This document shows, piece by piece, positions 53,184 through 61,762 of a stretch of 64,000 nt of DNA. The notes beneath the pieces were generated by a model. That model saw nothing but the letters and a program-made list of their open reading frames with translations, had not been told where the DNA came from and made no database searches. The translations under genes were made by a program, and so were the position numbers. Within the stretch, counting starts at the first letter, position 1. Each line of letters begins with the position of its first letter. Location: positions 2,346,501 to 2,410,500 of the forward strand of contig NZ_CP053590.1 of NCBI RefSeq assembly GCF_013365535.1, read 5' to 3'. Source of the DNA: Aquimarina sp. TRL1 (GTDB lineage Bacteria; Bacteroidota; Bacteroidia; Flavobacteriales; Flavobacteriaceae).

Positions 53184-55502
53184 CTATTTCTTAATAAAAC
53201 TAGCAGTATGTGTGCTACCAGAAACATGTATTTTGATCATGTATAATCCTGGTTTTAAGTGTTCCACAGGAATTGTTTTTTCAAAATTTCCTTGTTGAAC
53301 AGTTTTACCACTTAAGTCTAGAATAGAATATGAAGTAGCAGTAGTTCGTTTAGCAGCAAGCTGAATTTGAATATGGTTGATTGCCGGATTCGGGTACAAT
53401 GACATAGCAGCCGTTAGCGTTTCTTTTGCTACATCTGTACGTTCTAAAATAACAGTTTCTTCTGTTTCTGTACTTTCTCTTGCGCCACCTACACAGAAGT
53501 TTTTAGTTTCAGAAGCACCAAAGTTCCCTCCACTAGCCAGGGTTTGTCCATTTTGGTCTGTAAGTGTATAAGAACCATTTCCATAACTACAACAGATGCC
53601 GTCTCCATAGGAATCCTTAAATGTCAGACTATAACAACCAGCATCCAGGTTTTCAGAAACGCTGATAGAAGAACCATCAGGTTCTGATCCGTAAGTTCCT
53701 CCAGATGCGACAACCTGACCTGCACTGTTTTTGATATCCCAGCTTGTTTCTTCTGGGTAATTATCCAGAGTGATTGCCAATGTTACTTTGTACTGATTAC
53801 CTCCAGAGGAGTCTGTAGATAGTTTGAAATTATCAATAGCCATATCTCCTTGCCAGGTAGTACCACTAACTCCGTTGAATCGCAGTTTTACAACCTTTCC
53901 AAGGTAGCTAGCCAAGTTAACAGAAGCATTGTTCCAGGCATTTCCTTGATTCCCGGATTTGGACCAGATTGAATTCCAGGTTTTCCCATCATCAATACTA
54001 GCTTCTAGTTGTAAACTTCCCATAGTATTAGCTCCATACATATGATAAGCAAAGCTCAAGGAAGCTGTATTTTTCCCTTTAAGGTCAAAACAAGGGGATG
54101 TTAAAATAGCTTTTTTGTTTGGATAGTTAGGGGAAGATGTCTCCATGTATACGTAATGGCTTCCTGCATTAGCAGCACTAGGTCCTGTGTCTCTGGATGG
54201 AGTTGCTCCTGTTTGCACTGACCAGTTAAAGTCATCTGTAGTGCTTTGTGCCCAATTACCAATAGTGTTTTCAAAACTTTGCACATAAGGGAAACTATTA
54301 ACTGTAGTTTTGCAATCGTCTATAGGAGTTCCCCCATTGTCTACTCCACAGTTAGGCATTCTATTTCCAATTTTGGCAATAATTGCATCGCTTCGTCCAT
54401 ATGATCCGTTAGGGCACCCTCCTGTATTGTGGATGGCTACAACCAAGTGAGAGTCATACTTGATAACAGGAGATCCTGAACTTCCTCCTTCAGTATCTGC
54501 ATAGTAACGTACTGTTTGCCCTCCGGAATTTGATACAGCGTAGACTCTGGAGAATCCATTCGTATCTCCATCCCGGTCTGATTTTACAGAAATTTCTTTT
54601 CTTCTTCCTCCAGGGTGTTGCGGAATATAGATACGGTCTCCTTTTGCCGGAGCCACTGAACTCAGACTGAGATATCCATATTTTTGTGTTGGATTTACGG
54701 GAAGTTTTAATAAAGTAAAATCCAGCCCGGAATCTGTCATGATAAAGCTGGCCGAGGTAGCAACAGTTTCACTGGTTGCATTCGCAGAACCACTACAGCC
54801 ATCTTTCCTGTAATTAAAGATAACATCTACGTTTTGAGCAGCAGAGGCACTACCAATACAGTGATTATTAGTCATTAGATTTCCTTCACATCCTAATAGC
54901 CATCCCGTACAAAGACTACGACCTCCAATGATCAGTTTACTTACAGCTTCTCCTTTGGCAAACATTTCGGTACCCTGATAACATGCAATAGGTTCTTTGT
55001 TATCACTATTGCAAATTGATTTTTGACCTAGAATTTTTTCTAATTTTTCGGAAGTATATCCATATGCAACCTTAGTAATATCAAACCCATAGTGCTTATC
55101 GGATTGCCCAAAGCTGTATAGTGTAACAATGATTTTATCTTCGAAAATAGCTTGTGTCCAGAAATCACTGATCATAGTCATCTGTTCATCAATGATTTTT
55201 CCTTTTTGTCCGTAGATTTTCGTTTCACCATTGTTAGGACTATATATTTCTACATAATCCCCGGGTGCCAGATCAAAATTCTTAAAGTATAGTTTTACAT
55301 AAGAAGCCTTGGCAGAGTAAAATTCTTTTTGATAGAGAATTTGTTTTCCGGATTTTGCTGTTGTATACGGGTGCGAAGTCGATTCATCGAGTTTAAATTC
55401 ATCTGCAATGATCATGGGTTTTTGCGCGTAATCTTCTTTGGGATTTTGTGCAGAAATTGTGACAGTCATGAGCATGACTATCAAAAGCAAATAGTTTTTC
55501 AT
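53184..55502 (-). CDS. Secreted trypsin-fold serine protease with T9SS sorting domain
   Basis: 772 residues with a signal peptide (1-19). In order: an N-terminal beta-rich pro- or CUB-like region (to about 160), a trypsin-fold domain with triad H214 (LMTNNHCIG), D261 (LDFTLLKLP) and S342 (GGSSGSPV), then a MAM-like domain (about 400-565). Next is a Cys-rich repeat (SYGDGICCSYGNGSY) and a type A C-terminal sorting domain (LYPNPAINHIQIQL to SFIKK). The triad and disulfide pattern resemble lysyl-endopeptidase-type S1 proteases. The sorting domain predicts export through the T9SS, whose SprA is encoded at the left edge. Confidence 0.9.
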   Translation of the reverse strand: MKNYLLLIVMLMTVTISAQNPKEDYAQKPMIIADEFKLDESTSHPYTTAKSGKQILYQKEFYSAKASYVKLYFKNFDLAPGDYVEIYSPNNGETKIYGQKGKIIDEQMTMISDFWTQAIFEDKIIVTLYSFGQSDKHYGFDITKVAYGYTSEKLEKILGQKSICNSDNKEPIACYQGTEMFAKGEAVSKLIIGGRSLCTGWLLGCEGNLMTNNHCIGSASAAQNVDVIFNYRKDGCSGSANATSETVATSASFIMTDSGLDFTLLKLPVNPTQKYGYLSLSSVAPAKGDRIYIPQHPGGRRKEISVKSDRDGDTNGFSRVYAVSNSGGQTVRYYADTEGGSSGSPVIKYDSHLVVAIHNTGGCPNGSYGRSDAIIAKIGNRMPNCGVDNGGTPIDDCKTTVNSFPYVQSFENTIGNWAQSTTDDFNWSVQTGATPSRDTGPSAANAGSHYVYMETSSPNYPNKKAILTSPCFDLKGKNTASLSFAYHMYGANTMGSLQLEASIDDGKTWNSIWSKSGNQGNAWNNASVNLASYLGKVVKLRFNGVSGTTWQGDMAIDNFKLSTDSSGGNQYKVTLAITLDNYPEETSWDIKNSAGQVVASGGTYGSEPDGSSISVSENLDAGCYSLTFKDSYGDGICCSYGNGSYTLTDQNGQTLASGGNFGASETKNFCVGGARESTETEETVILERTDVAKETLTAAMSLYPNPAINHIQIQLAAKRTTATSYSILDLSGKTVQQGNFEKTIPVEHLKPGLYMIKIHVSGSTHTASFIKK

Positions 55503-56108
55503 TTTTTAGTGAGTTTGTAGATTATTAGTATAGTAAAAAATGATTCTATTACTTTTTTTCCGAACTGATAGTGTATTCCCCCAAATACAAGACAGGTGCA
55601 GCCATACGCTGTCTTTTACATATCGATATGACCAGAAAAAATAGCATGCTCTTTTTTTTCCAGCCCAACAAATCTATCATAATGTTTTGAGAAATAAAAA
55701 TATAATGTATTGATTTTTAGTTGTTTTTGGTTGTTTTAGGAGGAGTGGAAGTCGCTTTTCTTGACGTAATTAAAAGAATCATAAGTAAGTGTTTAGCCTA
55801 GTTGTTACAAGGGATAGCTAGCGATGAAAGAAGTGCATTTTTTCCAGAATCGTTTACATTTTGTTAAAATCAAAAAAACTTTTACAAGTTTTTATAGATT
55901 AGCCGCTTGGGATATTCGGATGCTTGTATCCGGAAAGGGGAAAATATTTGAAACATCTACTTATGAACAGGTCGACTTAGATAGGTGTTGTACGCTTTTT
56001 ATTTTAGTGATCTTCTCTATAGAGATAATTGAAAGTATTGTAGCATGAATTTATCTTCTTGATAGCAAGTGTCTCAACAACAGTTTTGTCAATATATACC
56101 GTAGTTAC
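55503..56108. other. 606-base region without a convincing gene
   Basis: AT-rich DNA between the protease gene start (minus) and the bestrophin-like gene (plus). A 74-codon frame at 55824-56048 lies in it, but shows no family features. No clear promoter, terminator or RNA was recognised. The upstream part must hold the protease promoter, but I find no good TAnnTTTG there. Confidence 0.5.
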
Positions 56109-56903
56109 ATGATACATGAAATAAAAAAGTTTTTACTACTTATTAATCTTCAAACCATTATTATATCAGGCTTGGCAGTATTGTCTACAGCCTTGTGTAT
56201 TTATTTTAAATTCGAGGCAGAATTTCCATTAACACTGGTAGCTACCTCTATCATTTTTCCGATTGTTTTTTCTATAGGAGGAGCGTATAAGCGCAGAGAA
56301 GCAGCCTTAAGAGAATACGCAGCAATCAAAGGGTATTTACGAGCAATTTATTTTGTGTCCAGAGATTGGTTAGAGACTCCGAAACCAGAGAATATAGCTA
56401 AGATGAATCAGATTATTTATGACTTTTTTAATAATTTCAGAATTATGTTTACCAGCTCTAAATCTGAACTTATGGAGAATGAAAAAAAGGTATATGATAG
56501 TTTTTCTGATTTTTCATTGTATATAAAACATGAACTAAGAGGAGAAGGACTTTCATCAGGAGAATGTTCCAGAACGAACCAATACTTACAAAAAATGATG
56601 ATTTCGTTCGAATCAATTAAGCATATCTATCAATATAGAACTCCTAGGACATTACGCGCATTTAGCTCGTTATTCATAAAAGTACTTCCAGTTGTGTATG
56701 GACCATATTTTGCATATAAGGCAGAAGATATGTCATGGGGGTTAGAGTTTGTAATTCCAATTTTACTAACAATGATTCTTGTGAGTTTAGAGAATATACA
56801 AGAGCATATGGAAAACCCTTTTGATCAGGTAGGAGAAGATGATATTAAATTCAATGTAGAGAAATTTATGCAGCGATTAGAACACCAGTCCTCAGATGAT
56901 TAG
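56109..56903 (+). CDS. Bestrophin-like membrane protein
   Basis: 264 residues. It has two membrane segments near the N-terminus (about 12-30 and 38-57), a cytoplasmic helical region, then two more hydrophobic stretches (about 190-207 and 211-230). The segment RTPRTLRAFSSLFIKVLPVVYGPYF and the end LVSLENIQEHMENPFDQVGEDDIKFN resemble the late helices and the acidic clasp of bestrophin-type chloride channels (consensus of E-x-PF plus a D-D pair). The assignment is from motif resemblance and not certain. It stands alone on the plus strand, convergent with the ATP-grasp-like gene. Confidence 0.6.
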   Translation: MIHEIKKFLLLINLQTIIISGLAVLSTALCIYFKFEAEFPLTLVATSIIFPIVFSIGGAYKRREAALREYAAIKGYLRAIYFVSRDWLETPKPENIAKMNQIIYDFFNNFRIMFTSSKSELMENEKKVYDSFSDFSLYIKHELRGEGLSSGECSRTNQYLQKMMISFESIKHIYQYRTPRTLRAFSSLFIKVLPVVYGPYFAYKAEDMSWGLEFVIPILLTMILVSLENIQEHMENPFDQVGEDDIKFNVEKFMQRLEHQSSDD

Positions 56904-57100
56904 TACCTGTGTATGAAGTTAGGAAAATTCATATTTGTTATAAGATATGTGATCCCGGAGGAAGCCTATGAAGTACTTGTTTAAAGTTGACTTTTGGTTT
57001 CAGGGAATCCTCCGGAGTGTCAAAACATCACTTGATACATAAAATAGTATTGAGGTAATTCTTTTTTATAATGGTTTTGGTTATAGGGTAATACACTATG

Positions 57101-58405
57101 TTATTCAAAAATTAATACAGGACTAAAACCGTATCCTTTTTGGTTATTGTCTGCAAAGTGAATTTTGTAGAATACAGAACCGTCTGTGGTACGAACAACA
57201 TGACCAATTCGTGCCATAGGAACAATAATACATTGGTCTTGATGATGCGCAGTCATAAATCGGAGTTCAATTATTTTTTCTTGTCCGTCATCCGTCTTGA
57301 ATGTTGTATAAGCTATTTTTTTCTGAGCAATATATTGATGAGTGATTCCTTGTAACTCGGTAGCAGTTGCAGGTGAAGGAGATAAGAAAAGTCCTTTTCC
57401 GGCTGCTCCCCATTTGTGTTTCCATACAAAATCTTTGTATTCTAGTACCCCTTTCTCAAAAAGCGGGAGTACTTCCGTAAGTTCAAAACAAGGAGGGTTG
57501 AATGGATGTTTGATATAGGGGGATAAACGTTTTGATATATCAAACTGTTTACTGGGGTGATTTATAAATTTTAAGTGGTCATATCGACAATCAAACCTAA
57601 ACTTCCAGCTTTCTTCATCTACCGGGTAATGTTGATCAAAAATAGCATCCGAAAGTAAAATTCTATTATAAAGTCGATGAATAGAGCTCGGAGAACTACT
57701 TCCCGGAGTTTGATGGTATAGACGATTTTCAGATTCAAAAATATCATTTCTGTCGGCAAGTTTTACGGAGATATCCAGTTCTTTTTGAGTAGCGAAAAAC
57801 TCAAAATTAGTTTTTTGCGAATGGAGATTAATATCTGTAAGATACACCTCTTCCTGATGTCGTCCTCCAAGAATTCGTTGGTATATTTTTTTGAACTCTT
57901 CCCAGGTGGTAGAAGCGCTATCTGCAAAAATCGAAATATCCGGATTTTCTATTTTTTGTGCGAGAAAGCGATTAAGTCTGGCAGCACTGATAGGGTAGGT
58001 GGCTACTGCCTGAAATTCGATGTTGTGTAATCCGATATCAGAAACTGCCAGATCGAAACTTCCAAAGGAGAATCCATTGCCGTTTTTTTCCTGTGCCAGA
58101 AGGTTTCTGGGTACAGGTTTAAAACCAGGAGGGAGCTGATGTTGTGGGAATCGCCCTTCTGTCAGTTTATGCTGCATCTCTCTGATAAAAGATACGAAGT
58201 CATTAGCCAGCTTTCTGGAAATACCAACAAAATAATTGGCAATCCGCATATTGCCTCCGTTTTCTTCTCCATTAGAAAACTGATAGTCTTTAGAAAAATT
58301 AGTGACCATTTCCGTATAAACTTCCTCTGGAATTCGCTGTAAAAAAATATCCTGATTCGGGTGTTCGGTTTTTTGTATTTCATTAAGTTGTTCTGTCTTT
58401 ATCAT
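57101..58405 (-). CDS. ATP-grasp-like ligase paired with a GCS2 homologue
   Basis: 434 residues from the ATG at 58405, two bases after the GCS2 stop; a TTG six bases further upstream would overlap that stop. The N-terminal two thirds are not recognised. The C-terminal third has ATP-grasp-like features: a Lys and Gly-rich loop KHKWGAAGKGLFLSP (about 325-340), THQYIAQKKIAYT (acidic/Gln hinge) and IIELRFMTA (basic metal-side strand). Together with the upstream GCS2-type gene it looks like the second enzyme of a peptide ligase pair, as gshB follows gshA. It is too divergent from GshB to name the product. Confidence 0.6.
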   Translation of the reverse strand: MIKTEQLNEIQKTEHPNQDIFLQRIPEEVYTEMVTNFSKDYQFSNGEENGGNMRIANYFVGISRKLANDFVSFIREMQHKLTEGRFPQHQLPPGFKPVPRNLLAQEKNGNGFSFGSFDLAVSDIGLHNIEFQAVATYPISAARLNRFLAQKIENPDISIFADSASTTWEEFKKIYQRILGGRHQEEVYLTDINLHSQKTNFEFFATQKELDISVKLADRNDIFESENRLYHQTPGSSSPSSIHRLYNRILLSDAIFDQHYPVDEESWKFRFDCRYDHLKFINHPSKQFDISKRLSPYIKHPFNPPCFELTEVLPLFEKGVLEYKDFVWKHKWGAAGKGLFLSPSPATATELQGITHQYIAQKKIAYTTFKTDDGQEKIIELRFMTAHHQDQCIIVPMARIGHVVRTTDGSVFYKIHFADNNQKGYGFSPVLIFE

Positions 58406-58407
58406 AA

Positions 58408-59856
58408 TCAAACGGTATTAAGAGAAGTATTTAAAAAAGAATTACTGTGTTTAAGGTATTGATGCCATTCAGCTTGTTTGGGGGTAGGAAATGCGTAATG
58501 AGATAAGAATGCCGACATGCCTCCATGATGCATTAGGGCTAGGGCAATATCTGCCGGACTCTCTAATGTTTTAATACGATTATACAGAGGCTGTAGGAAT
58601 TGTTCCTCCTGTTGACCTCGTTGTAATAATCCTATATATGCAATAGTGAGCACTTCTTTAATAATGCCGATCATATCATGAGAAGATTTTTTTAGAGCCA
58701 TTCCGTGTTTAATAGCCTCCATTCGGAATTGCTTCCATTCTTGTAGTGATAAGCGCTGCATAAGTATTTTAGCAGCATCTATATTCTCAATGAGTCCCAA
58801 AGTAAGAGCAGCAGAAGTAAGTGTTTCTCCAGGAGGTTGTTGGCAGCACATTCGACTTTCTACAGTTCCGTATTTAGGGACGAGTCGCGCATTGAACCAA
58901 CTAAAAGGAACAATGTGATGCAGGTCTTCGGGCTGTGGGGTGATGGGGATTTCTTTTTTATTTAGAGCGCGTCCTATAGCGACTCCTTTTTGTTGGTAAT
59001 AAGTATTGAAATTTGTTTTGTTGATAACCTGATAGTAGGTGCCATCTCGGGGAATAAGTAAGGTAGAAATCTGACATAGGTGTTCCAGGTAGTCAGAAAG
59101 AGAAGTAAATTTTGGGGGTATACCAAGCTGTTGTGACAGGTTAGGAAAAGCATATTTCCATAATAGTTCTCGGTTTGCTTTATATTGGTCAGTATGTTGG
59201 TTATTCCAGATAGGGGAATTTGCTTGCATAGCAATAAGAGGACCTGAAAATGCATTTAATATATTAACAGCATCAATGGCTTCTGTTTCATTTACTTTGA
59301 TATGGCATTGATTAGAAGCTGTAATGGCTAAATGGTCTGAGTCAAACCCTTTTGTAGGCGGTATGAAGTTGTGATATGAAAAATGCTTAAAAAAAAGATA
59401 TCGTTCTTTAGGCATGACCAACTCATGACCAGGAGTGGCACATGGTTGTATTCCATAGCCGATTATATAACATTGATGTTTGAGCAGAAAAGGAAGTATA
59501 TGATGAAGGATTTTGGTTAAGCGTGTTTCCAATTGATACAATGTATGTTGCGGGGCAAGTACAATCTCGAGAATGCTATAACCTACATCAGTCGTAATAC
59601 TGTCTTGATAAAAGGCGGTAGAGGATGGCGAAGCTGCCATTTTTGTAGCAGTACAATAAAAACCAGTAAAAGAATCTCTTTCTAGCAGGAAACCTGCTTT
59701 TTCTAGATGGATAAAAAGCCTTTGAATTAGTGAAAAAGGGGGGGCTTCCCCTTTATGAGTTACAATTGGGAATTCACATTCAATTCCAATAGTACGGGGC
59801 GTTGGGGTAGGGCAAGTAAATTTTTTTACGAATTCTCGGTATAGTTGGTTGGTCAT
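58408..59856 (-). CDS. Glutamate-cysteine ligase family protein (GCS2 type)
   Basis: 482 residues. The GCS2 motifs are RTIGIECEFPIVTHKGE near residue 21 (the Mg-binding Glu pair), the SNQCHIKVNETEAIDAVNIL block, IAMQANSPIW, and GTVESRMCCQQPPGETLTSA, which hold the nucleotide and metal sites. The family includes GshA, EgtA and YbdK-type carboxylate-amine ligases that form gamma-glutamyl amides. Which amine is used cannot be read. The stop is two bases before the ATG of the ATP-grasp-like gene, so the pair is an operon. No terminator or regulator between them. Confidence 0.85.
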   Translation of the reverse strand: MTNQLYREFVKKFTCPTPTPRTIGIECEFPIVTHKGEAPPFSLIQRLFIHLEKAGFLLERDSFTGFYCTATKMAASPSSTAFYQDSITTDVGYSILEIVLAPQHTLYQLETRLTKILHHILPFLLKHQCYIIGYGIQPCATPGHELVMPKERYLFFKHFSYHNFIPPTKGFDSDHLAITASNQCHIKVNETEAIDAVNILNAFSGPLIAMQANSPIWNNQHTDQYKANRELLWKYAFPNLSQQLGIPPKFTSLSDYLEHLCQISTLLIPRDGTYYQVINKTNFNTYYQQKGVAIGRALNKKEIPITPQPEDLHHIVPFSWFNARLVPKYGTVESRMCCQQPPGETLTSAALTLGLIENIDAAKILMQRLSLQEWKQFRMEAIKHGMALKKSSHDMIGIIKEVLTIAYIGLLQRGQQEEQFLQPLYNRIKTLESPADIALALMHHGGMSAFLSHYAFPTPKQAEWHQYLKHSNSFLNTSLNTV

Positions 59857-60204
59857 TCTGGTTGGTTTTAAGAAAGGAAAAACGCATGCATTTTTCCAAT
59901 TGGTTTAGTAGTCAATACGCAAAGAAAGATACAAGGAGTTCCTGTAGATTGAAAATATTATTTTTCAACAGTCTTTTAATAAAAAAATAGAAGCTTGGTT
60001 ATGAGTCGATTATTGATAGCAGGTTGGTTTTTAGCGTATTAATTTTGCTTTTTTACAATAATCTTTGCGGTTCAAAAAATGATAAAATTGATTTTTTGAT
60101 ATTGAGAATCTACATAAAGATAAAAAAAAAGAAAGTAGATATACAATAAAAGCTACCAAAATTAGGTAGCTTTTATTATATATTTTTATGAGTTTTATCA
60201 AAGG
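59857..60204. other. 348-base intergenic region upstream of the GCS2 operon
   Basis: Should hold the promoter of the GCS2 gene (minus strand), but the best candidate is only a partial -7. A weak inverted repeat TTGAAAA-6 bases-TTTTCAA occurs at 59949-59968. The right end holds the terminator of the next gene. Confidence 0.5.
60145..60177 (-). terminator. Terminator after first pore-former-like gene
   Basis: Perfect 13-bp stem AATAAAAGCTACC / GGTAGCTTTTATT with a 7-base loop, 28 bases past the stop on the minus strand. Confidence 0.85.
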
Positions 60205-61566
60205 TTAATGATTAGGTAGTACATCTCCTGTATGTGCATTTAGACATTGGTCACAATCATTAAAATTAATTCGGGTTCTTTTGATACGCCCGTTTATTTC
60301 CTGTTTGATGAAGAGTTGCTTTTTTCCTTCTATGATTTCCAAATAACAATCTCCGGTGAGGAGCTCTCTGGAATAGCCTATGTTAGAAACACAGCTGGGG
60401 TTGTAAAAATTGCTACTACAATGGTAAGGCGTATTCTGATTAGTGCTATTTCCGGTTGTTGTCAGATCTATTAGTTCAGAAACTATTTCTTCAGGGGAAT
60501 GAGTGAAATTATCAAGACAAATGATTTCGGTATTTATTAGAAGACGGTATCCATTAGAGGTAATAGTTCCTTTTAGGTCTTCCAGATACCCTTGAGTAAT
60601 TCGCTCAGCAGGAAGTGCCCAAAAATAATGAGCAGTTTCGCTATTGTAATTTTTTACAGGATGACCATAATTTACACCTACAGCCCCTGTTGTTTTGACG
60701 TTAGATTTAAAAGAGAATCTCGCTTCTTCTTTGATGTTGAGAAAGGTGACTTTTAATACAGATCGAGGAGGGACAATAACGTTTTGAAATTCCTGACCTG
60801 TAGCGAATATGTTAACTTCTTCACTTCCTCTGATTTGCTTAAAGCCTATTTTGAGTCCTACAGTGGCAGTAATTTCTCCTTCTGCAATCATTTTGATCCC
60901 TGTACTGAATGTGGCAGAGGTCTTTAATTCGAACGCTTGTTCATATTCGTTGACCCAGCTGATTTTTGATTTTTTTTGCTGAGTAGCATATACTCGTGTT
61001 GCTAATGCTTGATTACTGGTATTGATAAAATATTGAATCGTATGAGTGTCTTCTTTAATTGTTCTGGAGAGTTCCTTGATATGAGGAGGGTTGATATCTA
61101 TAGTAGGGCGAAGGTTTAGCTGTTGAGATACATTCGGGACAGGGATGTAATCCGAAGTGTTTTCTGTATATCCCCAGTAATCGATAGCTTCTGTCTTGTT
61201 AAATGAAATAGCATCAGGAACCACACCATCAGCTGAGGTGAACAGGTTAAATAAAGCAGTGCGTTTAGGGGAGGATTGGGTATTGTACAATTTATCGACG
61301 ATTGCTCGTGAAAGTGGAGTAGAAACAGTGCTTTTTGCTATTTTGGCATTTCTTTTTAAAAAAGGGAGGTCCCCGGAATTGAAAGATGTAAAAGTTTCCT
61401 GTTGTAACATTGTTTCTAAAGAAGAATACCCTTTTTTGATATGAAGGGGAGTTGTTGTTTCTACATTGTTTTTAGTAAGGTGGTCTTCTTGTTCATTCTG
61501 ACAAGAAAAGAATACAATCGTGGCGGATATAATGTATGTGAATGGGGTCGTAATAATATTTTTCAT
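60205..61566 (-). CDS. Aerolysin/ETX-MTX2-like lipoprotein with Cys-rich tail
   Basis: 453 residues from the ATG at 61566; a second ATG 18 bases upstream is less likely because the shorter start gives a clean lipobox signal (IVFFSC, C22) followed by acidic QNEQED. The central region has the beta-strand alternation and Ser/Thr/Gly-rich hairpin of the ETX/MTX2 (aerolysin-fold) family: SATFSTGIKMIAEGEITATVG, then VIVPPRSVLKVTFLNI. Such proteins form oligomeric beta-barrel pores. The last 85 residues (about 370 onward) add five Cys (YHC, PSC, GDC, NDC, DQC). Paralogous to the next gene. Confidence 0.65.
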   Translation of the reverse strand: MKNIITTPFTYIISATIVFFSCQNEQEDHLTKNNVETTTPLHIKKGYSSLETMLQQETFTSFNSGDLPFLKRNAKIAKSTVSTPLSRAIVDKLYNTQSSPKRTALFNLFTSADGVVPDAISFNKTEAIDYWGYTENTSDYIPVPNVSQQLNLRPTIDINPPHIKELSRTIKEDTHTIQYFINTSNQALATRVYATQQKKSKISWVNEYEQAFELKTSATFSTGIKMIAEGEITATVGLKIGFKQIRGSEEVNIFATGQEFQNVIVPPRSVLKVTFLNIKEEARFSFKSNVKTTGAVGVNYGHPVKNYNSETAHYFWALPAERITQGYLEDLKGTITSNGYRLLINTEIICLDNFTHSPEEIVSELIDLTTTGNSTNQNTPYHCSSNFYNPSCVSNIGYSRELLTGDCYLEIIEGKKQLFIKQEINGRIKRTRINFNDCDQCLNAHTGDVLPNH

Positions 61567-61665
61567 GAGATGATTTTGTGCCATGTTAGATATGATTTAA
61601 GGAATTAGATATCACTATTAGTAATGAGAGTGATAATAAAAACAGGATCATTAGTTGAAAATAAG

Positions 61666-61708
61666 AAAAACAGTATAACCTAAAAAAGTAACGGTTATAC
61701 TGTTTTTT
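61666..61708 (-). terminator. Terminator after second pore-former-like gene
   Basis: Perfect 15-bp stem (AAAAACAGTATAACC / GGTTATACTGTTTTT) with a 12-base loop, 55 bases after the stop. Confidence 0.85.
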
Positions 61709-61762
61709 GTTTGAGAGAGTTATTTCTTTATACAATGCGTTATTTGTTTGTGCCTTGGTAGT

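Noticed and set aside
55824..56048. 74-codon plus-strand reading frame
   Set aside because: No family features, no signal peptide, only weak RBS-like AAGGG 13 bases upstream, and a chance frame is likely in this AT-rich gap.
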